From contig CM060978.1 in the NCBI GenBank assembly GCA_030765065.1, positions 109,363,192-109,427,191 on the forward strand: DNA of 64,000 nucleotides. Direction: 5' to 3'. Both the position numbers and the translations under genes were made by a program. This document shows positions 12,709 to 24,248 of this stretch, one piece after another (the first letter of the stretch is position 1; every line of letters begins with the position of its first letter). The notes under the pieces were generated by a model. It saw only the letters and a list, made by a program, of their open reading frames with translations. It did not search any database and was not told the DNA's origin. This DNA is from Deroplatys truncata. Its lineage: Eukaryota > Arthropoda > Insecta > Mantodea > Mantidae.

Positions 12709-14013
12709 TACATTCTTGACAACAAGGTAGAAGTCTTTAAGGTAGAAGTTATGCGGCCCGTTGAATGGGATGGTGGAGGAATGCAGGTTGCAACCAGATT
12801 CAGGTGTCTTCAGAATGTTTAAATAATTATTATATATAAATAATACTAATTATTATTATTTAAATTAATAATCATTATAACAATGAGAATTTAGAAGTAT
12901 AACACTTTAAGAGTGCTGATTACTCTTATTATTATCATGCAATAGAAAGGAAAACGACTTGTGCTGCGTTTGATTTCCTTGGTCTTCTTTGTGCATCAAT
13001 TGTCAATCCTCCTCCACAAAGAGCTTTGCCTTACTTTTAAGGTGTTCCAATTTGAAAATAAAGAGAATTAAAACCATCCATTACCGCTTGTTTATTTAAC
13101 ACTATTGCCTCGGTCCCTAATGTGCAGTGTGCTTCAGATACATACAATTCAGCTAGTTGTGTTGCATACGGTAAAGAGAATCGAATTTTCGGTTTATGCT
13201 ATAATTTCTCTGCATAACTCTTTTTCAACCCCAAATAAGCCATTACTTTCTGTATCAGAAGAATAAGAGAATTTATTTTTACAAAATGTAAATTCTGGTA
13301 ATTTAACACTTACTGCTTTCCTTAACTCTAAAACTCACAATGTGTATAACTTCAATACATTTTAGAAATATCTGCCCACGGATGCTGAATAGAAGACCAA
13401 AATGTGGAAGTGTCTAAACATCGAACACTCCTGTAAGTGAAACCTGTGCGGTGCTAGATTCAATATGTATCTTCATTCTGTTCGACTGCTTTCCGACTGA
13501 AATTTCAGAATTATTTGTGCTGCGGCCCCAGAGCATACAGAGCGGCCGTTGGGAATGCGTGACACCGCAACGCTGCAGCCGTAGAGATTTGAGTGCCGTT
13601 GTGAATTTCCTGTATAGCGAAACTTTACAAACTAGTCTATTTCTCTGTTCTTCCCTCTCCCTCCTGGGCGGCGTAATATTTTTTCACTAGAATTTCTCAA
13701 AAACAAAACGAAATTGTTTTCCGGATGTATTTAAATAACAAACTTTGGTACTATATTCAACTTAATGTAATAGGTTAACCTAAAATTGTATCGTAATTTT
13801 CCATTTTGGATGAATAAGTGATGTTAACATGCATAATAAGCTACCATGAAACCAATAATTGCATCTTAAATGTGTGTGTGCTTTTATTTTCACCTTCTCA
13901 CTCAAAATTGGCCTAACCGATTGTGATGACACTACTACATGACATTTTAATTAATTCTCCAAAACGAGGGGTCCTATTAACGCATAAAGTAAAAAAAACT
14001 GTTACAGTACATG
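12709..14013. other. Spacer, partly A+T foldback
   Basis: Around 12820-12895 is a run of aataattatta-type sequence that can fold on itself. A more G+C-rich patch lies at 13515-13600, but no motif is recognisable. No gene called. Confidence 0.45.
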
Positions 14014-14851
14014 ACTTTCTCTACCATCTGTCGTTTACTAGTGAGTATACAAATTATTCTTACGAAAGTCTATTTTTCTATTTCATTTTAATCCAGCTAA
14101 ACCTTTACAGAAATAGCTACATTATACATTTCGTTATAGATGCAAAGGGAACAATGATAGTCAAATATTTAAGAACTGGAAGCTATATTCTGGTCTTAAA
14201 TATCCGTAGTTTCCATGAATCTCCATAAACAACTGAAAACCGGTGGCACTTAAAAAGAATGAAAAAGTATTGAACAAATTGAACCATTAAAAACGGATAT
14301 CTCGGAAATGGCTGATGCCACAATAAAAGTTATTTGAAATAAATTGTGTATTTTAAAGGGATCTACCTTTTATGTTTAGTACGTCTTCGTCTATTGCTTA
14401 ACGTTTACCAGTTATACAGGATTATACAACATTCCTCCCGAATAAACAGGACTTCACAGGCTACTCCCAGAAAATTAAAAATATACATTTTATTTGTCAT
14501 GTAAATATCTTTAATATATGGTATTTTTATCAAAATTATTAGAACTGTCTTTTAGAAAATCCTAATTTTTGAAAATGTTCCATGTAAATATTGGTTGGGT
14601 TGGGGAATTTTCTTGAAAATCTTCGTGTCGCATCTTCGGCAGCTACTGAACCTAAATACGAAGTTTGGTATTTATCTGACGTTTCGTTTTTGAGTTATGT
14701 TGTTAACGGACACACACACACACTGACCTTTTTCTAAAAAAAATTATGTTTTGGTTTCGGGGGCATCAACACGGAGAAATCTCGGTATCGAATTTTTGGG
14801 TGGAATGCAATACCGTCTGCACCTACTAGCTATGTACGTGGTAGAGAAAGT
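14014..14851 (+). mobile_element. ACTTTC-family TIR element, copy 2 (complete)
   Basis: This is the best reference copy. It starts actttctctacca at 14014 and ends with the exact inverse, tggtagagaaagt, at 14851, giving a 13-bp terminal inverted repeat over 838 bp. The right end also contains a short internal hairpin around the cctactagctatgtacg segment. A small AC tract at about 14711-14724 occupies the position where other copies carry longer and different microsatellites. No reading frame of note is present, so it would be a non-autonomous DNA transposon. The superfamily cannot be assigned because no consistent target duplication is visible. Confidence 0.8.
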
Positions 14852-16320
14852 AAAAGTTGAAATGTTTCGCTCATTACTGAACTTGTTTTAAAATGTTGCA
14901 CGACAGAAATGTATATGCATATTATTTCGGACAAGATAAATAATTAAAAAGTTACACAAATCTCTCATTGTAGGTATTCACTCGTGTAAACATTTTTCAT
15001 AACAAGCTCAAGGAAGAGTAGCAACTTTATGTGCTAGTAAGCTTTTGTTTTAACTTTTATTAACACCCCACAAAAAAGAAAATACTTTTATTATCAGCTT
15101 CCAAAATGCTACATGACGTACGTTGCACAGAGATGAAGAGAAAGGCAACGGTGGGTGACGGAAGCGAAGGTAGTGAGAGAGTGAAAGGGAGAGACAGAGA
15201 GGGGAGGTACAGAGAGAGAAAGGGGAGAATCTCAACGGTTAACGTAACATGCTAATAGAACTGCAAATATTTAAGACGAAGCAAGAAAAACAAGTGAATT
15301 CTCAAAAAAGTAAAAAACAAATGTATTGGTATGTGAAAGAAATCGAAAACATACCAAAGCTTATCTTCCATTCATTAGTACGAATTTTCCACATTTTCAC
15401 GAAACAATCACGATCTGCCTTATAGCAAACGTTTCCATACAAATGAGTAAAAATACCGACACCATCTAATTTTCGTTTAGTTGAAAGTTGGTGTATAGAA
15501 TTAATCAAATAATAGGATTTCAAAGAGTACAACAGTTTTACACAGTTTTCGATTTTACAGAAAGTGACCCGAATTCTGTTATTTTAAATATAACACCCTC
15601 CAAAACAGCGTTTCAAACAAAACCTTTGTCAATAGTCCTACCTGATCTATATACGTATGTTTTAGCAATATGTTCTCCTTTAAAATAAAGGGAGTTGGAG
15701 ACACAGAAAAAGTATAAAACTCATGACACCATTTTTCACCACAGTATTAAAATACTCTCGCATATAAATTTTCAAATAAATAATTGTTTTGAAAGATTTT
15801 AGCTGAAGCCAAACTTTATGTTTCAAAAAATAATTTTGGAGGAAAACAAGACTTTACCGACAGGTCATTGTGTTGCTTTGAAATATGTCATTAACTCAAA
15901 GTTGCATGGAACTCAGATTTCGGACAACACAACCTTAATACAGACAATTACGAGACATGTCATGGGTTTCTAGCTAAAGTGCTGCATAGAAAAACAGTTC
16001 GTAAATACACTACCTTTGGGGCTTTTTCGCCGTTTTCCCTTTTGTTGGGGTGGATTATAATATAATGCAGAGAATTTTCCTATCCCCCATTTCATTTCCT
16101 TATCATGCTTCAGGGTAGAAAGAGCAGGCGATTGAACGGCGGGCGAGGTAAATGGCGGTAGAGTTTGCTTTTGGTAATTGTCTGCCCTGGCGTTCGATGT
16201 GTGACGGATTCTCAGAGAGACTTTCCTGGAATCAGGATATGATATCTGGAGATGTTAGGGATCCCCCTGTGCCCGAATCTGCCGCCCCGGATATAGTCGC
16301 TCTCTGTCCGTTTTCACCCC
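14852..16320. other. Spacer with a purine-rich tract
   Basis: A low-complexity, purine-rich stretch lies at 15130-15230 (gagagagtgaaagggagaga type). The rest is A+T-rich with no recognised gene. Confidence 0.5.
15130..15230. repeat. Purine-rich low-complexity tract
   Basis: About 100 bp almost entirely of A and G on the plus strand, with a GAGA-type core. The minus-strand serine/leucine-rich frame across it is a by-product of the composition. Confidence 0.7.
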
Positions 16321-16323
16321 TTA

Positions 16324-17058
16324 AGGCTGGTTCACAACCGCCCGAGAACGGTAACCAGAACGGAAACGAGAACGGGAATGGATATCGATGATCATATCTA
16401 TCACAAAGTAAAAGTCGATTTTGCGCATTGGGATTTCATTCGTTTTTAACTGACCAATGATATTTTTTCACCTACTTCCAATTTAGCAACATAACCCGGG
16501 TTAGCCAACGTTAAAATTCGATAGAGTAAACATCTAAATGCATATCCATTACATGTTCGATTACTCTAGTCGTACCAAACTTTCATTCCTTTATTTAATT
16601 GCATACATTAAAGTTGTTTATTGCTTTTTTTTTAATTTCCACTGTTTTACTGTTCTTTGTAGCTTTTACCATTGTTTTTTAGGTAATAGCCAGTTTTGAG
16701 TCGCATATAAATAAACTACAAATGACCCCTTCACCAGAGGAACCAACGCTGATTAGATTTGCGGGTGTCGGGATGAGGTTAGGAAGTACGTTTACTACTA
16801 ATTTCCTCCAGTTTCGTGTTGCCAGCTTGCGACTATAGAGAGCACTAGTGGCTCTTTCGTGTTACGGCCGCCTAGAATAGTCTCTAGTGTGAAGAGTCTA
16901 ATATGCACAATGTGGATCTAATATGCCGTGCCCGGGAGCGAGAACGAGAAAGTTAAAAGTTGGGCAACTCTTCTTTCCCGTTCCCGGTTCCCGTCGATTG
17001 TGAACGCTTCCGTTTGAATGCATGTATTTCAACTTTCTCGTTGGTTGTGAACCAGCCT
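16324..17058. mobile_element. PIF/Harbinger-like non-autonomous element, copy 1
   Basis: The ends read aggctggttcacaa and ttgtgaaccagcct, a 14-bp perfect inverted repeat. A TTA trinucleotide flanks both ends in direct orientation (16321-16323 and 17059-17061). The copy at 51.75 kb has exactly the same arrangement. A 3-bp TWA duplication is the hallmark of PIF/Harbinger elements. Inside the ends, gagaacg-type motifs extend the inverted repeat imperfectly. The right arm lacks roughly 28 bp that the other copy retains. The 735-bp interior has no transposase, so it would need a partner enzyme in trans. Confidence 0.82.
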
Positions 17059-17909
17059 TTACTCCAGAAGCACAGTACGCGACTGTGCGCTTAAGTCCTC
17101 CTCCCTCGCTTTCTGATAACCATTACACACATCAGTTAAGGAGGTTATGAAATACCTGTACGTTACAAAATAAGTACATCTGTAATGAAAATCGCCACAT
17201 AATGGAAGATAGCACAAGAGAGCGCAACAATTATAACTTCGCTGCAGAAAGGCTTTTCTTTGTATTTCCTTTCTTTTCTGCAGGTATGAAGTATTATCAT
17301 TATAAACTCACAAAAATAATATTCCGTAAGTAACGGGTACCGTTGTTGTTGTTGTTGAGTAAGTAATAAACCATTCTTTCCCAAACTATGAGAAAAAATC
17401 AATGGAACATTAAAATAAACGTGTTGATTAAAATAATTTTTATTCTTTTTATTTTATCCTTTTTATTTTAGTACCTTTTATCGCCTATCTTTAGTAGATA
17501 GTTTCATCCGAAACACACATCTTTAGGTTACCGAGCGCAAAAAAAGGCATTTAAAAAATGATCCGTGGTATATTGTGAGTAGAGTGTGCGAGGGCAAGCG
17601 CACAAATGGTCCGATAAATACCAAACTATCAAACTCCCTCTCTGTCTCGCCCCAAATCATTCTTTACAAGGAAACTTTAATTTGTTTTTATTTGTAAAAT
17701 TGGCCAATGACTTATATTAATACTTTTTAATACTCTTTAATCCCGTTCTTATATAAATACAACACCACAGGCGGTGGACACCAATGATAAATGAAATTAT
17801 AATTAGTAAAATAAATTTGGGAAAGAAAGGTCTAAGGTCGAAGTTTATGGTACCTTCTCAGCATTTGACAGTTGTGAGAACTGAGGAAAACATAGAGAAA
17901 AACAGTCAG

Positions 17910-17992
17910 GACGGATGGCTCAGGCGGGATTTGAACTCGGACCTCCGGTTCATAATTATGTGCCTTAACGACTCCGGCCACCTGTATTGGTA
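17910..17992 (-). mobile_element. tRNA-like SINE head fragment
   Basis: On the minus strand this reads as a tRNA-derived head. ccggagtcgttaaggcac covers the D-arm and A-box side, and gagttcaaatcccgcc holds a good B box. The 'ataattatg' in the anticodon region is shared with the SINE-B head at 27.26 kb. The acceptor stem does not pair well and there is no clear body, so a SINE relic is much likelier than a tRNA gene. Confidence 0.55.
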
Positions 17993-18079
17993 ATTTAGAT
18001 TAAACTACCATATTGTAACTTTGTCCAGTTCTTACTGTCACTTCATTAATGTGATCTAATTCAGTGTTCTATATCACAT

Positions 18080-18303
18080 CACCTTCTTCGTGAGCGGCGT
18101 AAAGTAATACACGCGATGTCGTCTCTTCTTCCATCAGCTTCACTCGCAAGGGAGTTGAACATACCACTCTCATTTTTCACAATAGCAGCACTCCTGTACG
18201 TCGCAAATGACGCCACAACCTCACTCGGAGAACGCACTTTATGTCGCTCCAGAAACGCACCCACTCATTCATCCCCCACTCGCGAACACACTGGCTTAAA
18301 TAG
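18080..18303 (-). promoter_or_regulatory. Possible promoter and 5' leader, minus strand
   Basis: A TATA-like ctatttaag lies at 18303-18295 (minus strand). It is followed leftward by about 200 bp of G+C-richer sequence than the surroundings, containing several CpGs. No arthropod initiator (TCAGT) sits at the right distance and no convincing coding exon follows. Recorded only as a compositional and motif oddity. Confidence 0.18.
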
Positions 18304-19202
18304 CCGCTGAGAGAAGGAAAACTTCCGAAAGATTCTGGTTATTTGTCGATAGCGCTTCTGGTGTTTACCATGAGCTAGAACCTACCGCGTCCACTTATCT
18401 CTCCAATTGCCCGGCGCCAACCTCCCAATAACCTTTGGCAATAGCTGCTGTGAAACAATATGTTTAAGATATTTGTATGGCTAATCAAGTGCAAATTTTC
18501 TGTGAACATACCTTGAAATCCTGTTCACAGTGATTGAACTTTGTATAATTTCGTATAAGTGGAAAATAAAAGAGAACGGCAAAACCATTGCCAAAAATGT
18601 AAAGCCCATTAGAATGCATAGTTTGTACCCAATCATTCTTTTGTAGCGTTAGCGTTTTCGGAATATACCATTTGCATGTTTACACTTTACCAAGTACGTC
18701 ATCTCACGAACATACTTCAAAAGTCTTCTTATTTCTTTCCATTGCAAGAACCTACCCTATAATCACGGCTAAAGTATGGAAGGTGTTTCCACCTATTGTA
18801 ACTAAGACTTCACGCCTAATTTGAAATCTTTTCTAGCAGGTACATATCGTGAAAGACGTAACGTGGATAGAAAAATCACTTTATATATGATTATTATATT
18901 CTGCATACGTGCTGGAAATAGGTGAGTTTAATATCATGGGTCCACCAGTCCCTTTTAATTCTTGAGATGTGCGGCACCGTTATAAACTGAGTCTATTGAG
19001 TGAATATTGCTCAGGTGTATCCATTTTACGGTAAGCATGTAAAGCTAGCCTTCTGCTTAAATAAACGTAGAGATGAGGAAATTAAGTGATAAGTGATCTG
19101 CCTTATGAGTTGTTGAATCGATACTTTAAATCATAAAAATGGATATTAAACTGAATGTTAAGTGCAGAAATGGAGAAGGATCGTCCCATCAGCTGTTGAG
19201 GG

Positions 19203-19259
<57 letters not shown>

Positions 19260-19495
19260 TATGGACACTCTTTAACTATTGTGGTTCTTGGTGTCCCTAT
19301 ATATTGGGCGTGAAAGACCGGAAATTTTGTTCAGAGGCTGCTTTATCAGGCTTGAGATTCTTTTACCTGCTGTAAATCTACAGCAGGGGACCACCGGCTT
19401 TACTTCCCTTCCGAAGGAAGTCATGCTAAGGATTTCAACGACAAAAATGTCATCGCCCTCCGCCGGGTTTGAACCCGGACCAAGTGGCGGTGAGA
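19203..19495 (-). mobile_element. SINE-A copy with expanded TAA tail
   Basis: Read on the minus strand, the element runs from a tRNA-like head to a tail at 19203-19260 made of about 18 TAA units. The head has a B-box region, ggtttgaacccgg, on the plus strand at 19466-19478. The body is shared with the copies at 31.5, 38.6 and 59.6 kb. Landmarks are 'ccttccgaaggaagtcatgc', the 'ctgtaaatctacagcagggga' hairpin region and 'tatattgggcgtgaaagacc'. The head is decayed beyond the B box. The long trinucleotide run is the 3' tail of the SINE, not an independent microsatellite. Confidence 0.85.
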
Positions 19496-20699
19496 ATAGC
19501 CAATGAGGTAAAAAAAAAAGCAACAGGAATTTGTAATATTTTAATTTGAGGGGGGGTTGAGTGTAGTGCAATCTGGGATTGTATTAGATAGCACAAATAT
19601 TTCTGTCACAAATTTAGGTTTAAGAACATAAAAAATAAATAAAGTATTCAAGAGAGAGATGGTGCAAAATAGAGTTTTATAATTTGTTTGTGTTATTATA
19701 AAGCATTATCCTGTTATAGTTCCAAAATTAGATGTCTTTCGCTGTATATTGTTGAAAACAGTCAGTGAAGAGCAAAATTCTGTTTTTGTATTGTTCTCAC
19801 GTTGGTATCAAGTAATGATGGAAGTGCAAAACGAATGCATTTTTACAATATTACTGCACAGAACTATCTTTTTATACTATGTCACTCTTAAAGCTATTAT
19901 TTTTCTTCCTTCTCCCTCTCATTTTCTTCTAATCAATGTCATTTTATTCAAATTATGCCAAAAGTGCATCAGGAGCTTCTTACCTCAAATGTAATTTATA
20001 TATTCAATTAAATCTTAAAGTGAGTGGGCTAGAAGATAATATTTATTACCACATTGTTTTTATTTATTAATTGAACTGAATTGATTTCTTTATTGAATTG
20101 GACTGGTGTCTTCCCAAAGACAGCATCGTTCCGGCATTAATATCTAAACATTTCATTGCAGTTAGTTCGAAAGCTAAAAATTTCAATTTTTTCTCTCTTT
20201 TTTTTACGTATTTGTTTACAGGTTAGAGATCTATATGTATAATACATAGATAGAACATGTGACTCCTTTTTTGACCGGTAGGATTAAGTTTTGTTTTTTC
20301 TAAGAAAAAGCTGTTCTACGTTTCAATGCATAAGAAGAGCTCTAAATAGTAAATTTCTTATATTTGCGGATGGTTCAAAAATTAACTTATGCGGAATATG
20401 TGAACACATTTTCATACATTTTGATAAGAACAGGCGAAAATGCTTTTCAAGAAGTAGAACCAAATTTTGGGGAAGAAAAAGAACTAAGTACTTTAAATTC
20501 AAGGAACTTCAAGCATTTCGATGGGTGGGACATGTTATACTAATGGTTATCATTGCACGTATAATATTCAATAGCTCCAAATTATTTTTACTACAAATAT
20601 AAAAACCTGCGTGTGCATAACTAATTACGAAACACATTTCCTACAATATGGTTAAAATTTCAAAACAACTGGTTCAGAATTGAAGAAACATAAGGCTCC
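19496..20699. other. A+T-rich spacer
   Basis: No gene or repeat recognised. A 103-codon plus-strand frame at 20291-20602 has no conserved motif and ordinary A+T composition. Confidence 0.45.
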
Positions 20700-21295
20700 C
20701 TAACTGTGGATGCTGAAATATGGCAAAGAATGCTGAAGTGGAACAATGGTGGACAACGATTGAGGTATGAGGTATTTTACCGTAGGGGGATACCTCGCCA
20801 CTGCGACCAGCTAGATCTATTGTGGCTACAACAGCCGGGAGGTAGTGATGAAGTGAAGGAGCCGCAGGAGGTCGCAGGTCCGCAGGCAAACGGTATTACA
20901 GAAACGCACGGAGGTCCCTATCATTTCCAGTTCAAAACACCCGCACTCGGCCACTAGTCGCGGAGTCCCACGAGAGGGCGACGAAGCGCCCTTGCAGGAG
21001 GCCAATGCCCCCTGTCCTTGGCGGGTAGAAATCTTCCCAAAGCGCAGCGACCATGCACTCTGCCTATCACCAGACGTACTACGGAACCCGGAGACACTGC
21101 CTCAAAAATGAAAGGAAGAAAGATGAAATGACAGGAAATGAGGAAAGGAGAATCGTGGTAGAGTAAATCACCCCAGCATTCGCCTAGACGACCAGAGGAA
21201 AACCACGAAAAACTCCATGGTCAAGGTGGGCGACCACCGGGTATCGAACCCGAGGCTTCCCGAATGGGGGTCACAGACGTTATTGTTGACGTAGT
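20700..21295 (-). mobile_element. SINE-B copy, long form
   Basis: The tRNA-like head is at the right (about 21228-21295), with a B box inside ggtatcgaacccgagg (reverse strand). Moving left, the body contains 'cattcgcctag' (shared with 27.16 kb), then a G+C-rich segment at 20926-21040. That segment matches the inverse of the 58.5-kb copy through 'cgtcgccctc' and 'gcgggtgttc'. The outer part, 20780-20925 (gtgatgaagtgaagga and caggcaaacgg), reappears near 21.75 kb. It is a tRNA-derived SINE with a longer than usual 3' body. Confidence 0.7.
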
Positions 21296-21829
21296 TTTTC
21301 TGCTTTCAGATGGTTCCAGTTGTATTGTAAGTTATAATTTACTTTTGCTTAATTGATTGCTTGACCCTATTCAATAATCTACCAAGGCTCCCTTTCTCTA
21401 AACTCTCTTTTTCTTCAACAAACGAATCGATTAAGCTGACGTTTTTATTCGGTTGTTACACAAAACAATCGATTCTATTCATGGAAATTTAGAAAGTAGG
21501 TATTGCACAAAAAAAAATTGAAAATTTTGTGCGATTTTCTGAAGATCATAATACTCATAGAATCCAAAATCACCGGAATGCTAAACAGTTATTGTGTATT
21601 CTTTAAACACACTAAAAATGAGAATTTGTTCTGTTATTTTGGCTGCTGAAAATTTTTAAAATGGTAAATAGGTTATATGGTTATATATATACAACGGAGG
21701 GGGACACCTCACACAGTTAGACCTACACTGATTAATTGCTGTTACCACTCCCCCGGAGCAAGGGATGAAGTGAAGCTACCACACTCGCAGGCAGACAGGC
21801 CACGGTGGTAGTGAGACGCGGGAAGTTCA

Positions 21830-22262
21830 CACTCCAAGACTTGCTCCACTGCTGGAGTTACCTACTGATTCATTTATTTGTGTTTAAGGGCGCTCAAATT
21901 CAAGGTCATTAGCCCCCTTAGAAAAACATATCATGGCAAAAGCCGGAGATAAAGATCAATACAAAAAAAACATGATCAGAGAGGGCGACGGACGATCTAT
22001 CGACCAAGTAGCCCTCTAGTGGCCACATGCAGTACTCATTCCTTTAAGCATGCATCCACGCCATCTGTCCCGCACCGCCATACGCCACAAATCATAGAAG
22101 CATATCTGAAAGATGAGGAGACGGAATGAAAGGGAAAATATGAAAAGGACACGCTGGTTTAACCAAGAAAAACCCAAAATTAAATTGGACTACTGACAGG
22201 AATCGAACCCGGGACCTGCCGAATGCGAGCCTTCTACGTTGCAGCGGTACCACCTCGCTCGG
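21830..22262 (-). mobile_element. SINE-B-related copy
   Basis: A tRNA-like head lies at 22190-22262 on the minus strand. Its B box is inside gaatcgaacccgggacc and it is followed by a degenerate anticodon arm and A-box side. The body to the left contains 'ggtcattagccccctt' (21903-21918), related to 'ggggctaatggc' at 28.6 kb. Sequence just beyond the left end (about 21700-21830) resembles part of the copy at 20.8 kb. Confidence 0.6.
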
Positions 22263-23393
22263 TTTGTTAAAGTGGTGAACAAATAGCTTCTGTTTTACCG
22301 TTGGTAAATGCAGCAAGAATAGTTCAAAATCTGCAATTATGCCGCAACAAGACAAGGTAAATACTAACGGTAATATCGTAAAAGTGCTGCATAGCACATA
22401 CCGGCACACAGTTAAATTGTTGTTATCTCGTTTAAGGGTTCTCGGTACGAAATTACAAATTTCTACATATTTCAATCAATTTAACTATATAGCAGATGCG
22501 TTAAATAGTTATAGCATAAAAGTAATGTTCATGGTCCTATATAGTTAACTTTCCACACGTGATGAAAATTTGGAAATTTAAATGTTTCGTATTACTCCTT
22601 AATACAGTTATGTATTTACAATCAAATATTATATTTTGTGAAACATTAAACTTTTCACGGAAAAGACAATAAAGTACATAGCGCTTTTAATTTTCCAAAG
22701 TGCAATAATGTATTAAATTGCTAAGACGCTGAACCCGAAGCTATACTTGATAGTAGGAAAAAGCTCTTTAGATCTCTTCAACAACCTTTAAAGGACTTAA
22801 ACTAAAAATCTGAAAGAAACTCAATAAAAATTACATCATGGAGGAGCATTTTAAAGCACCAAAAACGTGAGTAAATAATATTACAAGGAAACTGAAATTT
22901 CACTCGATTTTTGTTCACCCATGCATATCCATTAAAACGTCGCGTTTGAATATTTAAGAGATCAAAAACTTAAAACCTAACTGAATCCTGATTTTACAAT
23001 GTATGAGGATTGTTCTTTTTTTCGTGAAACCTTTAAAAAGCGATTCCTTTGTGAAAGACTGTCGAAAATTCAGTAATGAATACCGCTAAATAATCGAAGG
23101 TATATTTTATTTACAGATAAAACTAGCATTTACTTCTGCGTGGTACATAATTTCGCCTGTAGATGTTAGTATCGTAGCCAGTATTTTACATCCTGTTACC
23201 TATTCCACTGCACGCTATATACTTCTTGGTATCTACACAGTCAGTATATTCGGGTAGCATTTACACTCAGATATGAGTGCGCAAGAAATACTGCAGTAAT
23301 ATTTGCGTTTCTGAAAGTTATCTCATCAGCAAAGCTTGTGGTTTTGTGACGTGTGTTGTACATTAATAAAATTCAGTGTGATATATTCATATG
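22263..23393. other. A+T-rich spacer
   Basis: No gene, RNA or bounded repeat recognised. Confidence 0.5.
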
Positions 23394-24083
23394 ACTTTCT
23401 CTATCATCTACCGTTTATTAGTGGGTATACAAACTACTTTTACTAAGCTTATTTTCCTATCTGCTACGTTTTAATCTAAATAAACCTTTGCAGAAATAGC
23501 GGCATTACACATTTCATTATAGATACAAAGGGAACAGCGACAGTCAAATGTTTAAGAACTGGACGCTATATGCTGGCCTTAAAACTCCATACTGTTTCCG
23601 CGCAATTGCAAGAAACAACTGAATATTGACAGGATTTTAAGAGAATGACCAAGTAATGAACAATTCGAACCTTTAATTACGGATATCTCAGGAATCGCTT
23701 ATGCCACAAAAAACTTATTTGAAATAAATTGTGTATTTTAAAGAGATTTACTTTTTTGTGTAGTACGTTTTCGTCTATCGCTTAACGTTTACCAGTTATA
23801 CAAGATTATACAAAATTACTTCCGAATGAAGATGACTTTTCAGGCTATTCTCCGAAAATTCAAGAAATAATTTTTATTTGTGTTGTAAATATCTTTAATA
23901 TGTGGTATTTTAATCAAAACAGTTAGAACCATTTTTATAAAATAAAAATTTTCGAAAAATGTTCCACGTAAAGGGTAGTTTGGAGTGGGGGGATTTTCTT
24001 GAAAATCTTCGTGTCGCATCTTTGGAAGCCATTGAACTTAACTACCAAGTTTGGTATTTCATTTTTGAGTTATGCTGTTCACA

Positions 24084-24119
<36 letters not shown>

Positions 24120-24248
24120 TCTTTTTCTAGAAATACTTTTTTTGGATTCAGGGAACCTCAAAACATGTATTTGCGGTGAAATCTGGTATCGAATTTTTGG
24201 TAGGAATGAATTACTTTTTGTACCTACTACGTACAAATTAGAGAAAGT
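23394..24248 (+). mobile_element. ACTTTC-family TIR element, copy 3 (complete)
   Basis: It begins actttctctatcatct at 23394 and ends attagagaaagt at 24248 (855 bp). It is colinear with the 14.0-kb copy throughout. At the internal variable site it holds a pure AC run at 24083-24116. Frames crossing it are accidental. It shares with copy 2 a preceding 'atg' that might belong to the extended end. Confidence 0.8.
24083..24116. repeat. (AC)n microsatellite in ACTTTC copy 3
   Basis: About 17 perfect AC units at the internal variable site of the transposon. Confidence 0.95.

Larger units (their letters stand above)
17062..19202. other. Spacer with one tRNA-like fragment and a G+C-richer patch
   Basis: Apart from the tRNA-like piece at 17.9 kb and the promoter-like patch at 18.1-18.3 kb (both listed separately), nothing is recognised. 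Confidence 0.45.

Noticed and set aside
14014-14851. Helitron identity for the ACTTTC family, because of the hairpin near the right end
   Set aside because: There is no TC start, no CTRR end and a clear terminal inverted repeat instead.
19139-19375. Tyrosine-run frame
   Set aside because: It is translation of the TAA tail of a SINE.
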